This document shows positions 50,030 to 58,980 of a stretch of 64,000 nucleotides of DNA, one piece after another (within the stretch, counting starts at the first letter, position 1; every line of letters begins with the position of its first letter). The DNA comes from Aestuariirhabdus sp049985285. GTDB taxonomy: Bacteria > Pseudomonadota > Gammaproteobacteria > Pseudomonadales > Aestuariirhabdaceae. The notes under the pieces were generated by a model, which had not been told where the DNA came from, made no database searches, and worked only from the letters and a program-made list of their open reading frames with translations. Location: NCBI RefSeq assembly GCF_049985285.1, contig NZ_JBNIEU010000003.1, positions 324,079 to 388,078 on the forward strand, in the 5' to 3' direction. The position numbers were made by a program, and so were the translations under genes.

Positions 50030-52609
50030 CTACAAGCGCGAGCGCAGCTCATAAAGCAGCTCCAGCGCCTGCCTGGGGGTCAGGTTGTCGGGGTCGAGCT
50101 GCTGCAACTCATCGACAACCGGGTGGGGCATCGGCGTGGCGAAAAGGTCGTTCTGGCGAGGGGCTGGTTCCGCAGCGGTTGCCGCTGAGGGCTCGACGAA
50201 CTGCTCTCGCTCCAATAGTGTCAGCTTTTGGCGGGCATCGTTGATTACCTGCCGTGGAACACCAGCAAGTTGGGCGACCTGCAAGCCATAGCTTTGGCTC
50301 GCGGGGCCTTCGTTAACGGTGTGCAGAAACACGATACGGTCTTCATGCTCGGTAGCATTCAGGTGTACGTTCGCAACTCCGGGAATCAGCTCGGGCAGTG
50401 CGGTTAACTCAAAGTAGTGGGTGGCGAAAAGGGTGAATGCCTTCACCTCGTTGGCCAGGTGGGATGCGGCCGCCCAGGCAAGGGATAGTCCATCGAAAGT
50501 GCTGGTGCCTCGCCCCACCTCGTCCATTAACACCAGGCTGTTGTCGGTGGCGTTGTTGAGAATGTTGGCGGTTTCGGTCATCTCCACCATAAAGGTAGAG
50601 CGGCCCCCGGCCAGGTCATCGGACGAGCCGATACGGGTGAAGATGCGGTCAATCGGCCCTAGTTTCAGTCTCCCTGCAGGTACATAGCTGCCAATACAGG
50701 CGAGTAATACGATCAGCGCGGTTTGCCGCATATAGGTCGACTTACCACCCATGTTGGGTCCGGTTATCATCAGCATGCGACGCTGAGTGTTCATGGTGAC
50801 GCCGTTGGCAACAAAGGGCTCGTCGAGTACCTGCTCTACCACGGGGTGACGTCCCTCCTCAATCATAATTCCCGGTGCCTGGCTAAATTCCGGGCGCACC
50901 AGGTTGAGGTTGTCGGCACGTTCTGCAAGATTGTTGAGCACGTCGAGCTCCGCTAACGCCTGGGCACTCTCCTGTAGCGGTGCAAGGTGCTCGAGAAGTT
51001 GGTCGAGCAGCTGTTCGTAGAGGAGCTTCTCGCGCGCCAGCGCCCGGCTTTTGCTGCTTAGTGCCTTATCTTCAAATATTTTTAGCTCGGGGGTTATAAA
51101 GCGCTCGGCGTTTTTCAGGGTCTGGCGGCGAATATATTCCGCGGGGGCCTTATCCGATTGTGAACGGCTGATCTCTATGTAGTAACCGTGCACGCGGTTG
51201 TAGCCGACCTTGAGTGAGGAAAGCCCGCACTTTTCGCGCTCCCGTACTTCCATATCCAATAGATACTGGCCAGCGTTTTCGCTGATACCGCGTAGTTCGT
51301 CCAGTTCGCTATCGTACCCACTGGCGATGACCCCACCATCACGGATAACCACGGGAGGATTATCAATGATGGCACACTGCAGTCGTTCGACCAGTGCCGG
51401 ATATTCGGTGATCTGGGTCGCGAGTGCAGTTATGGCTTCGCTGTCGATTCCAGCGAGCTGGCGCTGGAGGTCGGGCAGTGTAGCAAGGGCATCACGCAAC
51501 CTTGCCAGGTCCCGGGGGCGAGCAGAACGCAGTCCAACCCGGGCGAGTATTCGTTCAATGTCGCCAATCTGTTTGAGCAACCCCTGCGCCGACTCGTAAC
51601 GGTAGTTATCGAGCAGGGCGGCAATGGCATCCTGTCGGCGCTGTAGTTGGGTCATATTTCGCAACGGGCGGTTTAACCAGCGTCCGAGCATTCGGCTGCC
51701 CATGGCGGTGGAGGTGTTGTCCATCACCGAGGCCAGGGTATTGTCTCGGCCCCCCGTGAGGTTGGTGTCAATTTCCAGATTACGGCGGCTGGCAGCATCG
51801 AGGATCACGCTGTCCTCGTGATTGACATGGGCGAGGCTTCGCAGGTGAGGCAGTGCAGTGCGTTGGGTCTCTTTGGCGTAGTGCAGCAAGCAGCCCGCCG
51901 CCTCGATTCCCAACACCAAATTATCACAGCCGAAGCCCTGCAGGTTTTTTACCTTAAACTGCTGGCACAGCGCCTGATGAGCAGAATCAAATTCGAAATC
52001 CCAGGGCGCGCGTTTTCGCAGGCCCTTTCGGTTTTGCAGCCAGATGGGCAGGATCAGCTCATCACAGATCAGGAGTTCCGCAGGATTCAGGCGCTGAAGT
52101 TCGGCCTGCACCGCCTCTTCTCCCTCCAGCTCGCTGACCTGGAATCGACCACTACTGATATCCAGTATGGCGAGTCCATAGCCGTTATTGCGCTGCTGCA
52201 GAGCGCCCAGAAGGGTGTCCTTGCGCTCTTCCATCAGCGCTTCGTCGGTCAGTGTGCCGGGGGTGATGACCCGCACGACCTGACGTTCTACGGGTCCCTT
52301 ACTGGTGGCAGGATCGCCGGTCTGTTCGCAGATCGCGACCGATACACCCTGGCGAACCAGACGAGCCAGATAGCCGTCGGCCGCGTGGTAGGGAATGCCG
52401 GCCATGGGAATAGGCTCGCCAGCGGACTGGCCCCGTGCTGTAAGGGTGATATCGAGCAGTGCGGCTGCCCGGCGAGCATCCTCGTAGAAAAGCTCATAAA
52501 AATCACCCATACGATAGAACACTAGCTCATCGCGGTGTTGCTGTTTAATGCGCAGGTATTGCTGCATCATGGGCGTGTGAGTTGTCTGTGCGTCTTTGAC
52601 CGCTGCCAT
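50030..52609 (-). CDS. mutS: DNA mismatch repair protein MutS
   Basis: Recognises mismatches and starts repair with MutL. 859 residues. The mismatch-wedge motif (F-x-E in RMGDFYELFYEDA, about residue 40) is N-terminal. The ATPase carries TGPNMGGKSTYMRQ (Walker A) and LVLMDEVGRGTSTFDG (Walker B and signature). A short C-terminal extension (after about 800) ends QALELLYELRSRL, the MutL/tetramer region. It lies 81 bases from fdxA, same strand. Confidence 0.97.
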   Translation of the reverse strand: MAAVKDAQTTHTPMMQQYLRIKQQHRDELVFYRMGDFYELFYEDARRAAALLDITLTARGQSAGEPIPMAGIPYHAADGYLARLVRQGVSVAICEQTGDPATSKGPVERQVVRVITPGTLTDEALMEERKDTLLGALQQRNNGYGLAILDISSGRFQVSELEGEEAVQAELQRLNPAELLICDELILPIWLQNRKGLRKRAPWDFEFDSAHQALCQQFKVKNLQGFGCDNLVLGIEAAGCLLHYAKETQRTALPHLRSLAHVNHEDSVILDAASRRNLEIDTNLTGGRDNTLASVMDNTSTAMGSRMLGRWLNRPLRNMTQLQRRQDAIAALLDNYRYESAQGLLKQIGDIERILARVGLRSARPRDLARLRDALATLPDLQRQLAGIDSEAITALATQITEYPALVERLQCAIIDNPPVVIRDGGVIASGYDSELDELRGISENAGQYLLDMEVREREKCGLSSLKVGYNRVHGYYIEISRSQSDKAPAEYIRRQTLKNAERFITPELKIFEDKALSSKSRALAREKLLYEQLLDQLLEHLAPLQESAQALAELDVLNNLAERADNLNLVRPEFSQAPGIMIEEGRHPVVEQVLDEPFVANGVTMNTQRRMLMITGPNMGGKSTYMRQTALIVLLACIGSYVPAGRLKLGPIDRIFTRIGSSDDLAGGRSTFMVEMTETANILNNATDNSLVLMDEVGRGTSTFDGLSLAWAAASHLANEVKAFTLFATHYFELTALPELIPGVANVHLNATEHEDRIVFLHTVNEGPASQSYGLQVAQLAGVPRQVINDARQKLTLLEREQFVEPSAATAAEPAPRQNDLFATPMPHPVVDELQQLDPDNLTPRQALELLYELRSRL

Positions 52610-52726
52610 GGGGGGCGAATCTCTCCGGCTACAACGAGGAATAGGGAATTAACGGGAGCATAATTCTACGTGATAATGGCGAGGGTGAGAAATGATCGGT
52701 GCGTTAATTGATTGCGGAGGCGAGGT

Positions 52727-53224
52727 ATGGAGTCACAGGCTCAACAGATACTGATGTTGGCGCAAAAGCTGGGCGGGGTTCTGGACGAGGCGGGAGCGGT
52801 GCTGGCTACTGCCGAATCCTGCACTGGTGGCGGGATCGCCTGTGCGATTACCGAAGTCGCGGGAAGCTCAGCCTGGTTCGATGCGGGGTTTGTGACCTAC
52901 TCTAACGCCGCCAAACGGGCGATGCTGGGAGTGAGAGAGGAGACGTTGCAGCGCTTTGGTGCTGTCAGTGAAGCGGTGGTGCTGGAGATGGTCGCGGGGG
53001 CGTTAGAGCGCTCGGTCGCTAGCGTTGCGGTGTCGGTCAGTGGCGTCGCGGGCCCCGCTGGGGGGAGCGAGGATAAACCGGTGGGTACGGTGTGGATCGC
53101 GTGGCAGCTGCGCGGGCAGGCCGGGGTCGCTCGGCTTTGTGCGTTTTCAGGAGACCGCCGATCTGTGCGTGAACAGGCCGTCATCGCCGCACTGGAAGGT
53201 GTTTTTGCGCAGGTGTGTCGCTAA
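52727..53224 (+). CDS. pncC: nicotinamide-nucleotide amidase (CinA C-terminal family)
   Basis: Deamidates nicotinamide mononucleotide to nicotinate mononucleotide in NAD recycling. 165 residues from ATG 52727, behind GGAGGCGAGG. The catalytic region is ATAESCTGGGIACAITE with the active-site serine; VSVSGVAGPAGGSEDKPVGT is the second motif. It is the single-domain form without the N-terminal CinA region. It lies upstream of recA as in many gammaproteobacteria. Confidence 0.95.
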   Translation: MESQAQQILMLAQKLGGVLDEAGAVLATAESCTGGGIACAITEVAGSSAWFDAGFVTYSNAAKRAMLGVREETLQRFGAVSEAVVLEMVAGALERSVASVAVSVSGVAGPAGGSEDKPVGTVWIAWQLRGQAGVARLCAFSGDRRSVREQAVIAALEGVFAQVCR

Positions 53225-53277
53225 AAGCGACAGGCCAAAAGCGAGGGGCTAGGCAACCATCAAAGACTATGGTTTAA

Positions 53278-53297
53278 TACTGTTCATCTATACAGTA
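53278..53297. promoter_or_regulatory. LexA (SOS) box upstream of recA
   Basis: TACTGTTCATCTATACAGTA is a nearly perfect SOS box with CTG-N10-CAG, 103 bases before the recA ATG. A short palindrome CAGATAT-CT-ATATCTG (53319-53334) lies downstream of it. Confidence 0.92.
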
Positions 53298-53399
53298 AAA
53301 TGAATTTCGTGAAGCGCTCAGATATCTATATCTGCCGATCGATACTCAACCACAACCTGATTACATTCCGAATATATCCGGACCAAAGAGGTGCCAGTA

Positions 53400-54479
53400 A
53401 TGGATCAAAATAAGCAGAAAGCGTTAAGTGCAGCACTAAGCCAGATTGAACGTCAATTCGGTAAGGGCTCAGTGATGCGCATGGGTGATCACGAGCGCGA
53501 AGCGATTCCAGCCATCTCCACCGGTTCACTGGGACTGGATATAGCCCTCGGTATTGGCGGGCTCCCGAAAGGGAGGATATGCGAAATTTATGGCCCCGAA
53601 AGCTCGGGCAAGACTACCTTAACCCTTCAGGTTGTTGCAGAGGCACAGAAGCAAGGAGCCACTTGCGCGTTCGTTGATGCGGAGCATGCGTTGGATCCAG
53701 ATTACGCGGGCAAGCTGGGTGTGGATGTTGATAACCTGTATGTTTCTCAGCCTGATACCGGCGAGCAGGCGTTGGAGATCACCGATATGTTGGTGCGCTC
53801 CAATGCGGTGGACGTCATCATTGTTGACTCGGTAGCGGCGTTGACACCAAAGGCTGAAATCGAAGGTGAGATGGGCGATCACCATGTGGGTCTGCAGGCA
53901 CGCCTGATGTCGCAAGCGCTGCGAAAAATTACGGGCAATATTAAAAACGCTAACTGCCTGGTCATTTTCATTAACCAAATTCGCATGAAAATTGGTGTGA
54001 TGTTTGGTAACCCCGAAACCACAACAGGCGGTAATGCGCTGAAGTTTTACTCTTCTGTGCGTCTCGATATCCGCCGAACCGGAGCGGTCAAGCAGGGTGA
54101 AGAGGTCATTGGTAACGAAACCCGGGTCAAGGTGGTTAAGAATAAGGTATCCCCGCCCTTCAAACAGGCGGAGTTCCAGATTCTTTATGGTCAGGGGATC
54201 TACCACATGGGCGAGGTGATCGACCTCGGTGTTAAGCTGGGGTTAGTGGACAAGGCGGGTGCCTGGTACTCCTACAAAGGTGACAAGATCGGCCAGGGCA
54301 AAGCCAACTCGGCCCAATTCCTGGAAGACAACCCCGCAATGGCGAAGGAGATTGAAGACCAGATCCGGCTCCACTTTGATATTCCTTCTAGCGGTGTTGC
54401 CGCCACCAGTGAAAAGGATAAAGATAAAAACAGTGCTAAAGCGAAAACCAAAGATAAAGACGAACCCATCGAGATCTAA
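53400..54479 (+). CDS. recA: recombinase RecA
   Basis: Strand-exchange protein and SOS coprotease. 359 residues from ATG 53400 (MDQNKQKALSAALSQIERQF), with AGAGG upstream; a GTG at 53391 is in frame but adds only MPV. Walker A GPESSGKTT is at 65-73. The loop L2 region MKIGVMFGNPETTTGGNALKFY is intact. A K/D/E-rich low-complexity C-terminus (KDKDKNSAKAKTKDKDEP) ends it. A LexA box lies upstream, and recX follows after nine bases. Confidence 0.98.
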   Translation: MDQNKQKALSAALSQIERQFGKGSVMRMGDHEREAIPAISTGSLGLDIALGIGGLPKGRICEIYGPESSGKTTLTLQVVAEAQKQGATCAFVDAEHALDPDYAGKLGVDVDNLYVSQPDTGEQALEITDMLVRSNAVDVIIVDSVAALTPKAEIEGEMGDHHVGLQARLMSQALRKITGNIKNANCLVIFINQIRMKIGVMFGNPETTTGGNALKFYSSVRLDIRRTGAVKQGEEVIGNETRVKVVKNKVSPPFKQAEFQILYGQGIYHMGEVIDLGVKLGLVDKAGAWYSYKGDKIGQGKANSAQFLEDNPAMAKEIEDQIRLHFDIPSSGVAATSEKDKDKNSAKAKTKDKDEPIEI

Positions 54480-54488
54480 GCGTTCGCC

Positions 54489-54923
54489 ATGAGTGAAGGT
54501 GGAGATATTCGTCGTGCGGCTATGAACCTGCTGGCGCGCCGTGAACACTCCCAGCAAGAGCTCCGGGAAAAGCTGCAACGTCGCTTTGCCCCGGAGCTGA
54601 TCGATACTGAAATCTCCCGTCTTGCCGACGAAAGCCTGCAGAGCGACCAGCGCTTTGTAGAAAGCTTTGTGCGCAGCCGACTTTCCAAATATCAGGGTCC
54701 CGCCCGTATCCGCGGCGAATTACGCCAAAGAGGGGTAGATGAGCAGCTCTATGACCAGATGCTGGCAGATAATCCGGTAGATTGGTTTTCCCTGTTGGCA
54801 GAGCTTAACCAGAAAAAATATGGTGAGCAGCCCCCGCTGGATGCTGCCGAGAAGGCCCGCCGCATCCGCTTCTTTCAATACCGAGGATTTAATTTCGAGC
54901 AGATTAATACGGTTGTTGACTGA
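54489..54923 (+). CDS. recX: RecA regulator RecX
   Basis: Inhibits RecA filament growth. 144 residues, three-helix repeats: RRAAMNLLARREHSQQELREK, then ADESLQSDQRFVESFVRSR, then the LNQKKYGEQPPLDAAEKARR segment ending IRFFQYRGFNFEQINTV. It lies nine bases after recA and should share its SOS-controlled transcript. A hairpin (GCTGCCA/TGGCAGC, 54931-54955) without a T-run follows. Confidence 0.93.
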   Translation: MSEGGDIRRAAMNLLARREHSQQELREKLQRRFAPELIDTEISRLADESLQSDQRFVESFVRSRLSKYQGPARIRGELRQRGVDEQLYDQMLADNPVDWFSLLAELNQKKYGEQPPLDAAEKARRIRFFQYRGFNFEQINTVVD

Positions 54924-55313
54924 AATTGCTGCTGCCAGCTCGACGGGGTGGCAGCTCTACTGTTTGGAGTGTGATTGACTCGAATAGGGAATCGGGGGAT
55001 TACCGGTGCTGACCCAATTAATCTGAACGCGTTCTGGGGTGCAATGTGGGGCTAGCGGAGATAGCGGGTTTTGTTTTAGGGTGATTACATTTTCTGGATT
55101 AAAGAAGCTAATGTATCAGCCGCGTAGAGGCAAGCACTGAGAGGCAAGTTCAGGCAGGAGAGAAGGGGAGCTTCCAGTTAGGCTTTGGCCCTGATAATGT
55201 CGGAAAAATCATCGCGGTAAGCTGCTAGGCTATTCTCATTTCTGTTTTGTGAAAACAGAAATCAAGCTATCGGGTCTCTGTTTCTTGTTTGGTACTGTAG
55301 CGGGATGTGACTA
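54924..55313. other. intergenic region between recX and an uncharacterised gene
   Basis: This 390-base gap lies where the recX-alaS neighbourhood is interrupted by accessory genes. It holds a hairpin after recX and a perfect 11-bp inverted repeat at 55238-55262, described separately. Otherwise I see no gene, tRNA or clear promoter. Confidence 0.4.
55238..55262. promoter_or_regulatory. perfect inverted repeat upstream of the unknown gene at 55314
   Basis: ATTTCTGTTTT (55238-55248) and AAAACAGAAAT (55252-55262) form 11-bp perfect arms around GTG, 51 bases before the gene. No terminator-like T-run. It looks like a dimeric-repressor operator; the spacing between CTG and CAG is 11, so it is not a LexA box. 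Confidence 0.5.
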
Positions 55314-56267
55314 ATGTTGAATCTATTCGCAAATATTTTCGGCCGCGCGGACGAAATTACCTCGAAATTGCCGGCAGCATTGGTCGGAACTGCGATCGAG
55401 CGTGCGGTCGATGGTACCGATCCCCGTTTGCGAATGGTGCCTAGGTACGCCAAAAAACTGAAGAAGCCCGTTCTATACGCAGCGGATTATATTATCGATA
55501 TGATCGATAGCTTGCCGGAACCCTCTGTGGTTAGCCAAAAGACACTGGCTTCTGATCCTGCGCTGTCTGCTCTGTTTTATTCCCCCGAGGGTATGGGCAA
55601 AATTGTGAGTTGTGATCCGGCGATGCGAGAGTTTCGCGAGTTGAACCCGCTGTGGTCCGGGCCTGTCACGGCACTTTTAGTCGCTAATAGAATTGAGAAG
55701 CGAGGCTTCGGCTATGCACAGGTGGGGGAGCTGGTGATCCGTGATGTTCCCCGGACGACCGTGGGCTTCGAGGAGCACCGTTTTCTTGAGCCTGCTGTCA
55801 AAGAGCAGGATACACGGTTCCAGTTAAAGCGGCGGGCCTTTGACTATCTGTTGTCGGTAGCGCTAAGCCAGCTTACGGAGCGCAAGGATGAACGCGCCTC
55901 GTTGACCGGTCATAAAGCACTGTTACGCAGCAAGCTCAATATTATTCAGCGCGGAGGGGGATTTGGCCAGAGCGCTGATGCCGGAGAGCAGGTGAAGTTG
56001 CAGGAGCGGCTGAAGGAAACCGAGTCACAGTTAGCAGCACTTGGCGCTTCCGAAGACGTACTGACCGACAACCTAGCCATAGTGATCGATGTTCTTCGTA
56101 ACGCCGAAAGCCATCTTTGGCTGGAGCAAAAGTCGTTGTGCATCGACAAGCTATACATCGTGCATGACAAGCCCAGCGCTGCCGCGCCGAAGATCCTTTT
56201 CAATGATTGCCATAATAGTGAAGGTCGACAGATTACCCTGCGGATGGTCGATATTGAGCTCGAATAG
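55314..56267 (+). CDS. uncharacterised protein, 317 residues
   Basis: I do not recognise a family. It starts MLNLFANIFGRADEITSKLP and is soluble, with no clear signal peptide or membrane helix. Residues about 215-260 (LLRSKLNIIQRGGGF, then GEQVKLQERLKETESQLAAL) look like a short coiled coil. Near the C-terminus are KSLCIDKLYIVHD and ILFNDCHNSEGRQITLRMVDIELE, resembling a beta-rich end domain. Upstream is an 11-bp inverted repeat, and the gap on either side (390 bases each) suggests an independently regulated gene. It may be a single accessory gene inserted between recX and alaS. No function proposed. Confidence 0.7.
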   Translation: MLNLFANIFGRADEITSKLPAALVGTAIERAVDGTDPRLRMVPRYAKKLKKPVLYAADYIIDMIDSLPEPSVVSQKTLASDPALSALFYSPEGMGKIVSCDPAMREFRELNPLWSGPVTALLVANRIEKRGFGYAQVGELVIRDVPRTTVGFEEHRFLEPAVKEQDTRFQLKRRAFDYLLSVALSQLTERKDERASLTGHKALLRSKLNIIQRGGGFGQSADAGEQVKLQERLKETESQLAALGASEDVLTDNLAIVIDVLRNAESHLWLEQKSLCIDKLYIVHDKPSAAAPKILFNDCHNSEGRQITLRMVDIELE

Positions 56268-56658
56268 AAAGGTTAGTGGACATCCGCAGGAGATTAGCGT
56301 CGGTGGTGGCAATGTTTACCTATGCCCTCCAGTCCACTGGTAGCCCGGGGGCATTATTATGTTGAGATCGGTGGTTATTGAGTCGAAAGATCGAAGGCAG
56401 AGTATGCGCAAGGTTATGCCGGATTGTTTCATATTCGTGAGGTGTATTCAGTTTACACAACGATCCCGGATACCTGTGGCCCACCCCCAGGGTAGAGTCA
56501 TGATTGCGGTGACTCGGCCCATGACTCATGCACTGCGGTCGATCTGATATGACGAAAAACTGTTTTTTGATCTCTGCCCGACGGACAGGTTCCATCAACG
56601 CAAAAGCGACAACGCTCTGCCGGGGCTTTTTCCGGTGTGCTGCGGTGGATAACACGCA
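56268..56658. other. 391-base gap between the unknown gene and the DTW gene
   Basis: No gene is supported. A 62-codon ORF (56359-56547, plus) has no recognisable similarity or ribosome site and I reject it. Short complementary segments (AGTGGAC near 56274 and GTCCACT near 56332) could pair. I see nothing else. Confidence 0.4.
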
Positions 56659-57336
56659 ATGGGGTTAATCTACCGGGGGCGAGGAGCCGGAGTCGTGCGC
56701 TGTGAGCAGTGTCAGTTGCCCCTTGATGCCTGCATATGTCGCTATCGGCCCACGCTTGTTTCAGCGTGCAGTTTCTGGATACTGACCCATCGCAAGGAGT
56801 TCTTTAAGCCCACCAACAGCGCGCGACTGATCGGAGCCTGCTTGCCTGATGTCCGTTTCTTTCGCTGGGAGCGTACCCAACCTGATGCTGATCTGTTGGC
56901 GTTGTTAGCAGACCCGGGGTTTAGGCCTGCGCTGGTATTCCCCCGTGAAATGGCGGTACTCAATCCGGCAGAGCAACAGGCGGGTGCTGCAAGGCCGGGC
57001 AAGTGCGCGTTTTTGCTGCTCGATGGCACCTGGCAACAGGCATTGAAGATGTACCGGAAAAGCCCCTATCTCCACGGCCTCCCGGTCGTATCGCTGGATC
57101 CCGATGCACCCTCCCGTTATGGCCTGCGACGTTCGCGCAGCGACAGTCAACTTTGCACCGCGGAGGTTGCAGTGGAGTTGCTTCGCAGCGAAGGGGAGAC
57201 CCGTCAGGCTCGGCAGCTGAATAACTATTTCCGAGTCTTTTGTTATAGCTATATAGAGGGGCGAAACCACCGTACCCCTGAAACACTTCCGGAGATGGAG
57301 GAGCTATTGCGTTTTCGAGCCGAGGTGCCCGACTGA
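56659..57336 (+). CDS. DTW-domain tRNA-uridine aminocarboxypropyltransferase (TapT/YfiP-like)
   Basis: A 225-residue protein with the DTW motif visible as LLLDGTWQQALKMYRKS. An N-terminal cysteine cluster CEQCQLPLDACIC matches the C-x2-C...C-x-C zinc segment of YfiP/TapT proteins, which add an aminocarboxypropyl group (from SAM) to tRNA uridine 47. Other conserved parts are LTHRKEFFKPTNSARL and SRYGLRRSRSDSQLCTAE. Target site in this organism is inferred. The next gene (PilZ) follows after 72 bases. Confidence 0.88.
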   Translation: MGLIYRGRGAGVVRCEQCQLPLDACICRYRPTLVSACSFWILTHRKEFFKPTNSARLIGACLPDVRFFRWERTQPDADLLALLADPGFRPALVFPREMAVLNPAEQQAGAARPGKCAFLLLDGTWQQALKMYRKSPYLHGLPVVSLDPDAPSRYGLRRSRSDSQLCTAEVAVELLRSEGETRQARQLNNYFRVFCYSYIEGRNHRTPETLPEMEELLRFRAEVPD

Positions 57337-57408
57337 CGCGGGTTTGGGTAAACTGGTCTATGCTTGTTTAGAGTCTTCTTCATTGGGATGTGAGGGCCGA
57401 AGGTGGGT

Positions 57409-57777
57409 ATGGAACAGCGACGTGGCAGCCGGGTATCCAGAGTCGAGCGGGTGTTGGTGCAAATGGCCGCATCCTCCTATGACCATCTATTGTGTGGTGA
57501 AACCGTTTCTGCTCGCACGCGTGATATCTCCCTTCAGGGGTTTCGTGCCATTCTTGACAAAGAGGTGCCCGCCGGTGCGGTGCTCCAGATCTGTATTTCG
57601 GTAACGGATCACCAGCGCCGCTATCTATTGAGCGCCGAGGTGCGTTGGTGCTCCCCCTCGGATGGTGGCTCTACCTGTGCCGGTTTCCGTATTCTTCCCA
57701 GTGAGGACTCCGATTACGACGATTGGTCTGCTGCCTTCGGCGGTATTGATCAGAGTCGGGCATATCTTTCCTCTTGA
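57409..57777 (+). CDS. PilZ-domain protein (probable c-di-GMP receptor)
   Basis: A 122-residue stand-alone PilZ domain. The c-di-GMP-binding motifs are present: QRRGSR (RxxxR-like) near residue 3-8 and RDISLQGFRA (the [DN]-x-S-x2-G motif) about residue 38-47. The rest is a beta-barrel with LLSAEVRWCSPS and CAGFRIL. I start it at ATG 57409 with AAGG upstream; GTG 57403 adds two residues. Its effector pathway is unknown; neighbours give no hint. Confidence 0.85.
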   Translation: MEQRRGSRVSRVERVLVQMAASSYDHLLCGETVSARTRDISLQGFRAILDKEVPAGAVLQICISVTDHQRRYLLSAEVRWCSPSDGGSTCAGFRILPSEDSDYDDWSAAFGGIDQSRAYLSS

Positions 57778-57942
57778 ACACCTTATCCGCCAGCGTGTTC
57801 CGATAACCTCTGCAGCGTCCTGATTTGTCCCTGTTCATTCTATCGATATCGGCATGTTTCGTCTCAATAGCTGACAACCTGCTCTGGTGAGGTACACTGG
57901 ATTGAGTTAACAGCCGTACACATTGACTGGAGGAAGCAGGGA

Positions 57943-58827
57943 ATGACGAGCCGCGTAGCGTTTATTGGACTGGGGGTCATGGGGTATCCCATGGCAGGGT
58001 ATCTGGCAAAGCAGGGTCATGAGGTAACGGTCTACAACCGAACCGCAGCCAAGGCCGCATCCTGGGTAGAGGAGCATGGTGGCCAATCGGCTCCCACACC
58101 AGCTGCTGCCGCTGCGGGGGCACAATTGGTCTTCGCCTGTGTGGGTAATGACGACGATCTGCGGGCAGTCACGGTAGGCCCCGACGGCGCCTTTGCCGGA
58201 ATGAACAAGGGGGCGGTGTTTGTTGACCATACCACCGCCTCTGCTGAGGTGGCCCGTGAGTTGGCCGCAGCGGCTGAGTCTAAAGGGATAGGGTTTCTCG
58301 ATGCGCCAGTGTCCGGGGGGCAGGCCGGGGCGGAAAACGGGGCGTTAACGGTGATGGTCGGGGGCGATGAGGCCGTGTTTGAGCGCGCCCAGCCATTGAT
58401 TGATGCGTTTGCCCGCTCGGTACGCCTTATGGGGCCGGTGGGCGCAGGCCAGCTGACGAAGATGGTTAACCAGATCTGTATCGCTGGCTTGGTACAGGGT
58501 CTGTCCGAGGGGTTACACTTCGCTCGCAACGCAGGGCTCGATGCCGAGGCCGTGGTAGAGGTGATCTCCAAGGGGGCTGCTCAGTCCTGGCAGATGGAAA
58601 ATCGCTATAAAACCATGCTCGCCGGCCATTTTGAGCACGGTTTTGCGGTGGACTGGATGCGCAAGGATCTGGACATTGTACTAAGTGAAGCACGCAAAAA
58701 TGGTAGTCACTTGCCGGTGACCGCAGTAGTGGACCAGTTTTACTCCGAAGTGCAGGCCATGGGGGGGCGTCGTTGGGATACTTCCAGCCTGTTTGCACTA
58801 CTGGAGTCAAAGAAAGCGGAAAAATAG
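57943..58827 (+). CDS. NAD(P)-dependent beta-hydroxyacid dehydrogenase (HIBADH/GlxR family)
   Basis: A 294-residue oxidoreductase of the 3-hydroxyisobutyrate dehydrogenase superfamily. The Rossmann motif is FIGLGVMGYPMAGYL, residues about 7-21. The substrate-binding DAPVSGGQAGAENG and the catalytic-lysine motif GPVGAGQLTKMVNQI are typical. It fits 2-hydroxy-3-oxopropionate (tartronate semialdehyde) reductase or 3-hydroxyisobutyrate dehydrogenase equally; the substrate cannot be decided. No pathway genes adjoin. A hairpin follows. Confidence 0.9.
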   Translation: MTSRVAFIGLGVMGYPMAGYLAKQGHEVTVYNRTAAKAASWVEEHGGQSAPTPAAAAAGAQLVFACVGNDDDLRAVTVGPDGAFAGMNKGAVFVDHTTASAEVARELAAAAESKGIGFLDAPVSGGQAGAENGALTVMVGGDEAVFERAQPLIDAFARSVRLMGPVGAGQLTKMVNQICIAGLVQGLSEGLHFARNAGLDAEAVVEVISKGAAQSWQMENRYKTMLAGHFEHGFAVDWMRKDLDIVLSEARKNGSHLPVTAVVDQFYSEVQAMGGRRWDTSSLFALLESKKAEK

Positions 58828-58867
58828 CCTTTTGGCGACCTTTTTCTCTTAAATTCAAGTCGATATA

Positions 58868-58899
58868 GAGGCCCGGTCGTTTTGCGATGACCGGGCCTC
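58868..58899 (+). terminator. hairpin after the dehydrogenase gene
   Basis: GAGGCCCGGTC (58868-58878) pairs perfectly with GACCGGGCCTC (58889-58899). The T-run is poor (GTTATA), but the long GC-rich stem makes termination likely. It overlaps the alaS promoter. Confidence 0.65.
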
Positions 58900-58909
58900 G
58901 TTATATAAT
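58882..58909 (+). promoter_or_regulatory. putative sigma-70 promoter of alaS
   Basis: A perfect -10, TATAAT (58904-58909), with TTGCGA 16 bases upstream (58882-58887). The start would be about 65 bases before the alaS ATG. It lies within the preceding hairpin. Confidence 0.65.
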
Positions 58910-58980
58910 GCGCTACTTTTTTATGCGCAGGCGCTTTGGTGTCAGGGCGCTACACGGTTGAGGGGCTCCAGGTCAGGTCT

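Noticed and set aside
55242..55258. LexA box in the palindrome before the unknown gene
   Set aside because: CTG and CAG are separated by 11 bases, not the 10 required.
56359..56547. 62-codon ORF between the unknown gene and the DTW gene
   Set aside because: No ribosome site, no recognisable similarity and no conserved composition.
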